Positions 1 through 4,590 of a DNA stretch of 5,413 bases are shown here, in pieces. The notes beneath the pieces were generated by a model. That model made no database searches. It was not told the DNA's origin and saw only the letters and a list, made by a program, of their open reading frames with translations. The first letter of the stretch is position 1; every line of letters begins with the position of its first letter. A program made the position numbers and the translations under genes. Origin of the DNA: Anaerolineae bacterium (GTDB taxonomy: Bacteria > Chloroflexota > Anaerolineae > Anaerolineales > Anaerolineaceae); assembly GCA_016213455.1 (NCBI GenBank), contig JACRAG010000302.1, forward strand, positions 1-5,413, written 5' to 3'.

Positions 1-1
1 G

Positions 2-562
2 GATGCTTTGGTGGCTGGAGGTGTGGTTGGCATTGAGATCACCTATTCAACCCCGAATGCAGCAGCGGTGGTGAAGTCGCTTGATCAAGCCTTTGGCAGC
101 CGGATTTTGTTGGGAATGGGCACCCTGACCGAACCTGCCCAGGTGGACGAAGCCCTGGGGGCAGGTGCGGTTTTCCTGGTCAGCCCGATGGTCGAACTTG
201 AATTGGCACACGCCATGGCAGCATCCGGCGTGCCCTGCATGATGGGCGCATTGACGCCGACTGAAGTCTGGAATGCCCACAAACTGGGATCGGACGTGGT
301 CAAGCTCTTTCCGGGGTCTTTGCCGGGACCGGGTTATGTGAAGGCGTTAAAAGGGCCATTCCCCTACATTCCGATCATGCCCACCGGTGGGGTGAGTGCG
401 AGCAATGTAGGGGAATGGTTTGCTGCCGGGGTGTTTGGCGTGGGCGCCGGAAGCGAGTTGTGCCCGCCCAACCTGGCGAAAGAAGGCAAGTTTGACGAAA
501 TCATCGCACGCGCCAGGGAATTTGTCATGGCTGTGCGTGATGCGCAAGCCCGCGCGAATTAA
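2..562 (+). CDS. eda: KDPG/KHG aldolase (2-dehydro-3-deoxy-phosphogluconate aldolase), 5' end cut off by window
   Basis: This is a cytoplasmic class I (Schiff-base) aldolase that splits 2-keto-3-deoxy-6-phosphogluconate into pyruvate and glyceraldehyde-3-phosphate; many relatives also act on 4-hydroxy-2-oxoglutarate. The frame is open to the left edge (Asp-Ala-Leu before the first possible TTG start at 8), so the real start lies outside. About 187 residues are visible against roughly 205-215 for the family, so some 20-25 N-terminal residues are missing. Counting from the Leu codon at 8, the visible family blocks are GIEITYSTP (catalytic-type Glu10), the GTLTEPAQ loop, VKLFPG with the predicted Schiff-base lysine Lys99 (codon 302-304), and the phosphate-binding PTGGVSASN block near 125-133. 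The stop overlaps the stop of the convergent class II aldolase gene. The kinase that would supply its substrate is encoded 1.5 kb away on the other strand. Substrate stereochemistry (KDPG or KDPGal) cannot be read from the sequence. Confidence 0.9.
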   Translation, partial: DALVAGGVVGIEITYSTPNAAAVVKSLDQAFGSRILLGMGTLTEPAQVDEALGAGAVFLVSPMVELELAHAMAASGVPCMMGALTPTEVWNAHKLGSDVVKLFPGSLPGPGYVKALKGPFPYIPIMPTGGVSASNVGEWFAAGVFGVGAGSELCPPNLAKEGKFDEIIARAREFVMAVRDAQARAN

Positions 563-1407
563 TACTTTCCGCCAGCGCCGAAAACGTCCATGTAATGCTG
601 GCAGGTGTCGGCGTAGGCTTCACGCAGTGCAGCGGTAAAGTCCAGCATCACTGCATTTCCTTTTTCCGCCGTCTGGGTCATCCGGGCGGCGGCTGCTTTG
701 CTGATGCCGGTGAAGTAGTTAATCTTGGCGATGCCGCAGGTAACGACGGCGCGGTATTGGTCGTCGTCCAGCCCTGATCCGCCATGCATGACCAGGGGGG
801 TGCTCACCCGGGCGTGAATGGTTCGAACCAGATCCAGATCCAATCTCGGCTCGGAACGATATTCGCCGTGCGCATTCCCGAAAGCGATGGCAAGGTAATC
901 CACACCGCTCTTCTGGATGAACGTTTCAACGATATCGGGGTCGGTGAATCCCAGGCGTTTGGCGCCAAAATCACCATAACTGCTGCCCATGCCCACATGC
1001 CCCAACTCGGCTTCCACGCCAACGCCAAGCGGATGGGCTTTTTCGACGATTTTGGCGCTGATCTCAATGTTCTCTTCAACCGACAATTTGGATCCATCAA
1101 ACATCACATCGGTGTAGCCCAAATCCATGGCGTAGAAAGTTTCATCTGCGCTGTCACCGTGATCCAGCATCATCGCGATGGGGAAGGCGAGCTGGGATGC
1201 CCGTTTTTGAATGTAGGCGGTAAATGCCTCGATGTTTTTCTCTTTGAAACATCCTGAATAAACCCCCAGGATGCAGGGCCCTGGATTGGCTTCCACAGCT
1301 GCCAACACGCCATCTACGGCGTTGGCGTCAAAGATGTTGAATAAGGGGACCGCGAAGCCTTCCTGGCTGGCGCGCTGCAGTGATTCTTTAATGGATTTCA
1401 GTGTCAT
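559..1407 (-). CDS. Class II (zinc) ketose-bisphosphate aldolase, fructose/tagatose-bisphosphate aldolase family
   Basis: A 282-residue cytoplasmic TIM-barrel metalloenzyme, a normal length for the GatY/KbaY/Fba class II family. Relatives cleave fructose- or tagatose-1,6-bisphosphate, or related ketose phosphates, into dihydroxyacetone phosphate and an aldehyde. Visible motifs are LDHGDS with catalytic Asp82 and zinc ligand His83, VEAELGHVG with Glu134, FGNAHGEY with zinc ligand His180, HGGSG (208-212) with zinc ligand His208 plus phosphate-binding glycines, and KINYFTG with Asn230. In the last motif most fructose-bisphosphate aldolases have Thr-Asp; here it is Thr-Gly (Gly234), so the substrate may differ from fructose bisphosphate. 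The ATG at 1405-1407 has a good Shine-Dalgarno sequence (GGAGGA) 3-4 nt upstream, and the N-terminus (MTLKSIKESLQRA) fits the family start. It is transcribed away from the GreA-like gene, sharing a 247-nt divergent control region, and ends tail-to-tail with the KDPG aldolase gene. Confidence 0.9.
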   Translation of the reverse strand: MTLKSIKESLQRASQEGFAVPLFNIFDANAVDGVLAAVEANPGPCILGVYSGCFKEKNIEAFTAYIQKRASQLAFPIAMMLDHGDSADETFYAMDLGYTDVMFDGSKLSVEENIEISAKIVEKAHPLGVGVEAELGHVGMGSSYGDFGAKRLGFTDPDIVETFIQKSGVDYLAIAFGNAHGEYRSEPRLDLDLVRTIHARVSTPLVMHGGSGLDDDQYRAVVTCGIAKINYFTGISKAAAARMTQTAEKGNAVMLDFTAALREAYADTCQHYMDVFGAGGKY

Positions 1408-1410
1408 GTT

Positions 1411-1416
1411 TCCTCC
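1411..1416 (-). promoter_or_regulatory. Ribosome binding site of the class II aldolase gene
   Basis: On the minus strand this reads GGAGGA, a few bases before the ATG at 1407. It is a strong Shine-Dalgarno match and decides the start codon of the aldolase. Confidence 0.75.
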
Positions 1417-1472
1417 GGGAATTAGCCGATCTCAGTGGATTCGGCTTCGGTAACCATTTTATCGCTGATTCT

Positions 1473-1489
1473 TGACTTCATCTGAGTCA
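1473..1489. repeat. Short inverted repeat TGACT-N7-AGTCA
   Basis: Perfect 5-bp arms (1473-1477 and 1485-1489) separated by 7 bases, lying in the control region between the divergent aldolase and GreA-like genes, about 65 bp upstream of the aldolase start codon. The size and symmetry would suit a dimeric repressor half-site pair, but 5-bp arms also occur by chance. Confidence 0.3.
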
Positions 1490-1502
1490 TTTGGCCTTCG
1501 GT

Positions 1503-1532
1503 TTGATAAAAACAGGTTAAGGTTCTTTCCAA
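1503..1532 (-). promoter_or_regulatory. Possible sigma-70-type promoter for the class II aldolase gene
   Basis: Read on the minus strand, a -35-like TTGGAA (1527-1532) is followed after 18 bases by a -10-like TATCAA (1503-1508); each matches four of six consensus positions. It would give a 5' leader of roughly 90 nt. The 24-bp palindrome at 1537-1560 lies directly upstream of the -35. The match is weak and no other promoter evidence is visible. Confidence 0.25.
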
Positions 1533-1536
1533 CAAT

Positions 1537-1560
1537 CCATACCTCTGTTCAGGTGTATGG
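1537..1560. promoter_or_regulatory. 24-bp imperfect palindrome, operator candidate
   Basis: The site begins CCATAC (1537-1542), has a symmetric core CTG-TT-CAG (1545-1552 including the two central bases) and ends GTATGG (1555-1560). Nine of the twelve base pairs about the centre are complementary; the mismatches are the two positions between arm and core and the central pair. It sits mid-way in the divergent region between the class II aldolase and the GreA-like gene, where a dimeric transcription factor could act on both. No regulator gene is in the window, so the factor (LacI, GntR or another family) cannot be named. It could also fold as a short hairpin. Confidence 0.4.
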
Positions 1561-1609
1561 AAATTTCAAGAAAACATTCTCGTGGCTTTTCTTTCCGTGA
1601 GAGCCGTTG

Positions 1610-1615
1610 TATAAA
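1610..1615 (+). promoter_or_regulatory. Possible -10 element for the GreA-like gene
   Basis: TATAAA matches five of six bases of the -10 consensus and lies 40 bases before the ATG. The sequence 17 bases upstream (TTTTCT at 1587-1592) is a poor -35, so the promoter would depend on an activator or be weak. The Fur-box-like site begins 8 bases downstream of it. Confidence 0.3.
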
Positions 1616-1623
1616 TCACAGCT

Positions 1624-1642
1624 CTTGATGATAATCATTAAG
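1624..1642. promoter_or_regulatory. Fur-box-like site upstream of the GreA-like gene
   Basis: The core ATGATAATCAT (1628-1638) is a perfect palindrome around a central A. It equals the middle eleven bases of the classical 19-bp Fur consensus GATAATGATAATCATTATC; over all nineteen positions I count 14 matches. It lies between a -10-like TATAAA (1610-1615) and the ribosome binding site (1641-1648), a position where bound repressor would block transcription. Fur-family sites in this presumed phylum are not well fixed, and the region is A/T-rich, so this is a candidate only. Confidence 0.4.
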
Positions 1643-1648
1643 GTGAGG
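1641..1648 (+). promoter_or_regulatory. Ribosome binding site of the GreA-like gene
   Basis: AGGTGAGG lies 6 bases before the ATG at 1655, with the AGG/GAGG character of a Shine-Dalgarno sequence. A second ATG follows at once (1658), so the true start is ambiguous by one codon. Confidence 0.6.
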
Positions 1649-1654
1649 TGATTT

Positions 1655-2089
1655 ATGATGAATGATGAAACATCTTCCATTGGTCATGCTCCGGCTGTTT
1701 GGACCGGCTGCCTGGTGGCAGTTGAATTAGTAAATTCTGATCACAGCAAAGAGCTGCTCTCTTTTCAAATTGTGCCGGATCATCTGGCGGATTTCTCGCG
1801 CGGTTTTGTCGCCGAAGGATCACGGTTGGCTCAGGCGTTGATGGGGCGGTTTGCCGGCGAACGCATCTCTTACCCGGTGGACGACATCGAATCGGTTGCC
1901 ATTTTGGGCGTGCAGCTGGCCGAAAGAACACCGGATGAGGGGATTGCCCGCCAACGACAGGAGAATCTGGCGCGCGCGTTACGCCAAACCGAACTTGCCA
2001 ACATGATCGCGTTTGCCGCGTCTTTCAACAGCAAATGGGGCGATTACGACCCGGCTCGGCTGACGGAAGAATGGGAAAGAGGCGTGTAA
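1655..2089 (+). CDS. Small protein with a GreA/GreB C-terminal (FKBP-like) domain and a C-terminal tail
   Basis: A soluble 144-residue protein. Residues about 15-90 resemble the C-terminal domain of transcript cleavage factors GreA/GreB: FQIVPDHLADF (37-47) corresponds to GreA's YRIVGDDEADF, and SRLAQALMGR (56-65) to the SPIARGLIGK stretch, followed by a beta pattern ending AILGVQL. Known Gre proteins and Rnk carry an N-terminal coiled coil; GreA's reaches the RNA polymerase active site with acidic tip residues. That part is absent here. Instead the domain is followed by a polar, probably helical segment (93-120) and an aromatic tail containing SKWGDYDP (126-133) and a Trp near the end. It therefore probably binds RNA polymerase or a protein partner without stimulating cleavage; this is inference. 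No signal peptide or membrane segment is seen. It is divergent from the class II aldolase gene and stops 10 nt from the convergent kinase gene. The domain assignment rests on pattern reading, not a profile search. Confidence 0.7.
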   Translation: MMNDETSSIGHAPAVWTGCLVAVELVNSDHSKELLSFQIVPDHLADFSRGFVAEGSRLAQALMGRFAGERISYPVDDIESVAILGVQLAERTPDEGIARQRQENLARALRQTELANMIAFAASFNSKWGDYDPARLTEEWERGV

Positions 2090-2099
2090 GGTTTGGGGT

Positions 2100-3107
2100 T
2101 TACCGCGCAACCCGTCCGCTGCCATCTCCTGCCCTTAGCGCTTCGATTTCGGACCGCGAGGCAAGGTTAAAATCGCCCGGAATGCTGTGCTTCAAACAGG
2201 AAGCTGCCACGGCATAGCGGACTGCGTAGCCATCGTCTTCTGGTTTGGTGAGCAATCCGTAGATCAGACCACCTGCAAAGGCATCACCGCCGCCTACGCG
2301 ATCCACGATGGGTTGTATGTCGTAAGTCGGTGCGCTGTGAAATGTGCCCGAACGGTCCCACAATACGCCGGACCAGGTGTTGTGGCTGGCAGATAGGGAA
2401 CCGCGCAGGGTAATGGCAACCTTCTTGAGTTGAGGAAAGCGCTCAGCCAGTTTTTCCGCGACTGTTCGATAGGAATCAGCCGAGACCTTGCCGGATTGAA
2501 CATCCACCTCGGGCGCTTTGATGCCGAAGACCTTGTCTGCGTCTTCTTCGTTCCCGATGGCGATATCCACATATTCAACCAGCCCGGGCATCACGTCCGC
2601 AGCGGATTTGCCCCATTTCCACAAATTTTTCCGGAAGTTCAGATCGCATGAAATGGGGATGCCTTTGGCTCTGGCTGCGCGCAGCGCTTCCAGGCAGGTT
2701 TCGGCAGCGCCTTGCGAAACGGCAGGCGTTATTCCGGTGAAGTGGAACCAGTCCGCTTCTTGAAGCGCTGCTTCCCAATCGATCATCCCGGGCTGCAAGG
2801 TGGCAAAGCTGGAGTTGGCGCGGTCATAAATAACCTTCGATCCGCGCTGTGACGCTCCGTTTTCGCAGAAATACAGCCCCAAGCGCTCTCCACCCCGGAG
2901 GATGGCATCTGTGCTTACCCCATGCTGGCGTATGTAATTCAAACACGCATCGCCAAGTTCGTTGTTGGGCAGCCGGGTGACAAACCGGGTTCTTATCCCA
3001 AAATTGGCGAGAGATACGGCTACATTGGCTTCACCACCGCCGTAAACAATGTTGAATGAGCGCGCCTGGGTAAAGCGCTCAAAACCTGGCGGCTGTAGGC
3101 GCATCAT
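2100..3107 (-). CDS. kdgK: PfkB-family sugar kinase, probable 2-keto-3-deoxygluconate kinase, with a shortened N-terminus
   Basis: A cytoplasmic ribokinase-fold enzyme that would phosphorylate 2-keto-3-deoxygluconate with ATP to give KDPG, the substrate of the eda-like aldolase. From the ATG at 3107 it has 335 residues. Visible are the first PfkB signature GGGEANVAVSLANFG (23-37), substrate-side motifs HFTGITPA (122-129) and CDLNFRKNLW (154-163), GNEEDADKVFG (185-195), and the second signature DRVGGGDAFAGG (269-280) with catalytic base Asp275 and its anion-hole glycines. The N-terminus is odd: KdgK proteins usually begin with a beta strand such as VVTFGEIM before RLxPPG. Here the protein starts MMRLQPPG, and the in-frame codons just upstream read Gly-stop-Ile. 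No clear ribosome binding site precedes either ATG. It lies 55 nt downstream of the alcohol dehydrogenase gene on the same strand, so the two are probably co-transcribed. Substrate is inferred from family resemblance and the nearby aldolase. Confidence 0.87.
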   Translation of the reverse strand: MMRLQPPGFERFTQARSFNIVYGGGEANVAVSLANFGIRTRFVTRLPNNELGDACLNYIRQHGVSTDAILRGGERLGLYFCENGASQRGSKVIYDRANSSFATLQPGMIDWEAALQEADWFHFTGITPAVSQGAAETCLEALRAARAKGIPISCDLNFRKNLWKWGKSAADVMPGLVEYVDIAIGNEEDADKVFGIKAPEVDVQSGKVSADSYRTVAEKLAERFPQLKKVAITLRGSLSASHNTWSGVLWDRSGTFHSAPTYDIQPIVDRVGGGDAFAGGLIYGLLTKPEDDGYAVRYAVAASCLKHSIPGDFNLASRSEIEALRAGDGSGRVAR

Positions 3108-3125
3108 AATTTAACCACGCACCAT
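3108..3125 (-). other. Apparent remnant of the kinase N-terminus containing an in-frame stop
   Basis: Read on the minus strand, ATG GTG CGT GGT TAA ATT runs in frame into the kinase ATG ATG CGC. Changing TAA (3111-3113) to GAA would give Gly-Glu-Ile-Met-Met-Arg-Leu, which is exactly the family pattern at this place, but the usual Val-Val-Thr-Phe before it would still be absent. A nonsense change, a small deletion, or an assembly error could each explain it. Only the stop and the missing residues are seen directly. Confidence 0.5.
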
Positions 3126-3162
3126 GGGGATTTCTATGGTCTACAACAATCAAATTTGACGG

Positions 3163-4197
3163 TTATGCGTGGGATATTCGCAAGACTTTTGCGCCCCTGA
3201 TATTTCGCTCTTTCAATTCGCGTAACGCGTGGTTAGCTTCATGCAAGGCGAACTCGCGCACTTCGGGTTGCAGATTTGCTTCAGCAGCCACCGTCAAAAA
3301 TTCCTTGACATCTGCCCGTGTGACGTTGGCGACGGATTGAATGGTTTTTTCCATCCACAGGTGGGTGGGGTAGCTCAATTTTAACAGGATATTTTGATCC
3401 TGGGATTCCTTGCGGATGGCATTGATGACCAACCGCCCACCAGATTTCAGCCTTTCCAGGCTGCTCAAAATGGGGCTCCAAACCGGGGTCGTGTCAATGA
3501 TGCAGTCCAACGCCTCGGGTGAACGAGCATCAAAGTCACCGGTCCAATCTGCGCCCAATTGTAAGGCGAACTCCCGTTCCGCAGCGCTGCGCGCAAGCAC
3601 GAACACGGAAGTAGAAGGCTGCCGGCTTTTGACCAGTTGCAAGACCAGGTGCGCTGATGCGCCAAAACCACTCAACCCAAGGATTTGGCCTGGCTGCAGC
3701 TGGCACAAGCGCAGAGCGCGGTAACCGACAGCGCCGGCGCACAGCAACGGGGCAGCCTGCTCATCGGAAAAAGAGGGTGGGATCGGGAACAGGAAATCGA
3801 CCGGCGCAGTCATATAATGCGCGTAGCCACCGTCGGCGTCGCGTCCATTGCCTTTGAACCGGGTGCACAGGTTCTCGTTCCCGCTGGAGCAGGCGGAACA
3901 GACGCCACAGGCTGAATGAATCCAGGCAGCGCCAACCCGGTCACCGGGACGCAAGTCAGATGGGGTATCTTTGACTGAAACCACCGTACCGACCATCTGG
4001 TGTCCGGGGGTGATGGGCAAAAAAGCAGGTGGGGTGCGTCCTTCCAGAATGTCCAGTTCGGTGTGGCACACGCCGCAGACCGATACTTTGACCAGTGCTT
4101 CGCCGGTCAAGGGTTCAGGGATGGGAATGTCGCACAAAGCCAGCGGGTTTGGCTCTCTGCTAAGATCGGCTATGGTGGACATTCGCATGGCTTTCAT
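3163..4197 (-). CDS. Zinc-dependent alcohol dehydrogenase, medium-chain (MDR) family, AdhA-like
   Basis: A 344-residue cytoplasmic oxidoreductase interconverting an alcohol and an aldehyde or ketone with a nicotinamide cofactor. Catalytic zinc ligands are visible as Cys41 (in CGVCHTELD), His66 (in PGHQMVG) and Cys153 (in LLCAGAVGY). The structural zinc site is complete: Cys97, Cys100, Cys103 and Cys111. The cofactor fold shows GLSGFGASAH (174-183). The second strand ends VFVLARS with Arg203 and no acidic residue, which in this family points to NADP(H) rather than NAD(H). The usual GHE is GHQ, as I recall for a number of MDR relatives. DADGGYAHY (120-128) and NVTRADVKEFL (291-301) resemble the mycobacterial AdhA branch. 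The ATG at 4197 has AGGAGA 8 nt upstream. The gene heads a probable two-gene unit with the kinase and is divergent from the GH5 gene. The substrate is unknown; a sugar-derived aldehyde or a fermentation alcohol are both possible. Confidence 0.9.
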   Translation of the reverse strand: MKAMRMSTIADLSREPNPLALCDIPIPEPLTGEALVKVSVCGVCHTELDILEGRTPPAFLPITPGHQMVGTVVSVKDTPSDLRPGDRVGAAWIHSACGVCSACSSGNENLCTRFKGNGRDADGGYAHYMTAPVDFLFPIPPSFSDEQAAPLLCAGAVGYRALRLCQLQPGQILGLSGFGASAHLVLQLVKSRQPSTSVFVLARSAAEREFALQLGADWTGDFDARSPEALDCIIDTTPVWSPILSSLERLKSGGRLVINAIRKESQDQNILLKLSYPTHLWMEKTIQSVANVTRADVKEFLTVAAEANLQPEVREFALHEANHALRELKERNIRGAKVLRISHA

Positions 4198-4205
4198 CCC
4201 CGGAG

Positions 4206-4211
4206 TCTCCT
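4206..4211 (-). promoter_or_regulatory. Ribosome binding site of the alcohol dehydrogenase gene
   Basis: AGGAGA on the minus strand, 8 bases before the ATG at 4197. It supports this start over the internal Met five codons in. Confidence 0.65.
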
Positions 4212-4271
4212 GTCTTGGGATCTTCTAGACGCAAACTGGATCAAACCAATTGTAAAAGAAAAAGAGCATTG

Positions 4272-4283
4272 GATCGTTCGATC
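4272..4283. repeat. Inverted repeat GATCG-TT-CGATC
   Basis: Perfect 5-bp arms with a 2-bp centre, about 75 bp upstream of the alcohol dehydrogenase start. The central spacing is too tight for a hairpin, so if it is functional it is as a protein-binding site. It contains two GATC sites and may equally be chance. Confidence 0.25.
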
Positions 4284-4490
4284 TTGTTTCCTAATATTTC
4301 TTGCGTTCCGGTTTTTATTCCACTGAATTTCCTGGTCCCTTTCGCGTTATTCGGTATCGGTGAACGAGTCCGAAAAAAACATCCTATTCTGGTGGCATCC
4401 GGCTATCGCGTGTTTCAGGTTTTGGAATACAATGGTGAACGTACACAAATCACAGGACAATCGCCGGTCTTCATCTATCAGAAACGATTT

Positions 4491-4504
4491 GTCGATCTTT
4501 CGAC
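4491..4504 (+). repeat. Small inverted repeat in the GH5 leader
   Basis: GTCGA-TCTT-TCGAC has perfect 5-bp arms around a 4-base loop and ends 18 bases before the GH5 ribosome binding site. In RNA it would form a short hairpin in the leader; there is no following T-tract, so it is not a terminator. Confidence 0.3.
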
Positions 4505-4522
4505 CAGATCAGCTCATCACAC

Positions 4523-4527
4523 AGGAG
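4523..4527 (+). promoter_or_regulatory. Ribosome binding site of the GH5 lipoprotein gene
   Basis: AGGAG, 6 bases before the ATG at 4534. It fixes the start at the codon that also opens a proper lipoprotein signal peptide. Confidence 0.75.
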
Positions 4528-4533
4528 TATTGG

Positions 4534-4590
4534 ATGACTAGATTATCCAGGGTGTTAACCCTGATCATCGCTTTTATCGTCGCCGGATGT
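4534..4590 (+). other. Lipoprotein signal peptide and lipobox of the GH5 enzyme
   Basis: Codons 1-19: a short positively charged start (two Arg), a run of Leu/Ile/Ala/Phe/Val, and VAGC ending at Cys19, the predicted site of lipid attachment after signal peptidase II cleavage. The following residues are Thr/Pro/Ser-rich, as expected for a spacer lifting the enzyme off the membrane. Confidence 0.85.

Larger units (their letters stand above)
4198..4533. other. Divergent intergenic region between the alcohol dehydrogenase and GH5 genes
   Basis: These 336 bases hold the leaders of both divergent genes. Two -10-like hexamers are present: TACAAT at 4428-4433 on the plus strand and TACAAT on the minus strand at 4249-4254; neither has a convincing -35 at the right distance. 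Small inverted repeats occur at 4272-4283 and 4491-4504. A plus-strand frame without stops runs through the region from about 4215 to 4541 and would encode 108 residues ending inside the GH5 start, but it begins at a TTG with no ribosome binding site and resembles no family I know. I see no riboswitch or terminator. Confidence 0.5.

Noticed and set aside
804..1257. Long open frames on the plus strand and in another minus-strand frame inside the class II aldolase gene
   Set aside because: They are out-of-frame shadows of a gene with full family motifs; their translations show no recognisable domain and no ribosome binding site was seen.
1472..1477. TTGACT as a -35 box for the GreA-like gene
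   Set aside because: It matches the consensus well, but nothing like a -10 is found 16-18 bases downstream.
2096..2113. Inverted repeat GGGTT-N8-AACCC at the junction of the GreA-like and kinase genes, considered as a bidirectional terminator
   Set aside because: The stem is only 5 bp, it overlaps the end of the kinase coding sequence and no T-tract follows on either strand.
3150..3159. Perfect 10-bp palindrome TCAAATTTGA between the alcohol dehydrogenase and kinase genes
   Set aside because: It is short and made of A/T-rich sequence in a 55-nt gap between probably co-transcribed genes; a chance match is likely and there is no loop for a hairpin.
4350..4374. TTCGG-N15-CCGAA followed by a run of A, considered as a terminator
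   Set aside because: The stem is 5 bp with a long loop, and on neither strand does a T-run follow the stem; it lies where both flanking genes are just starting.
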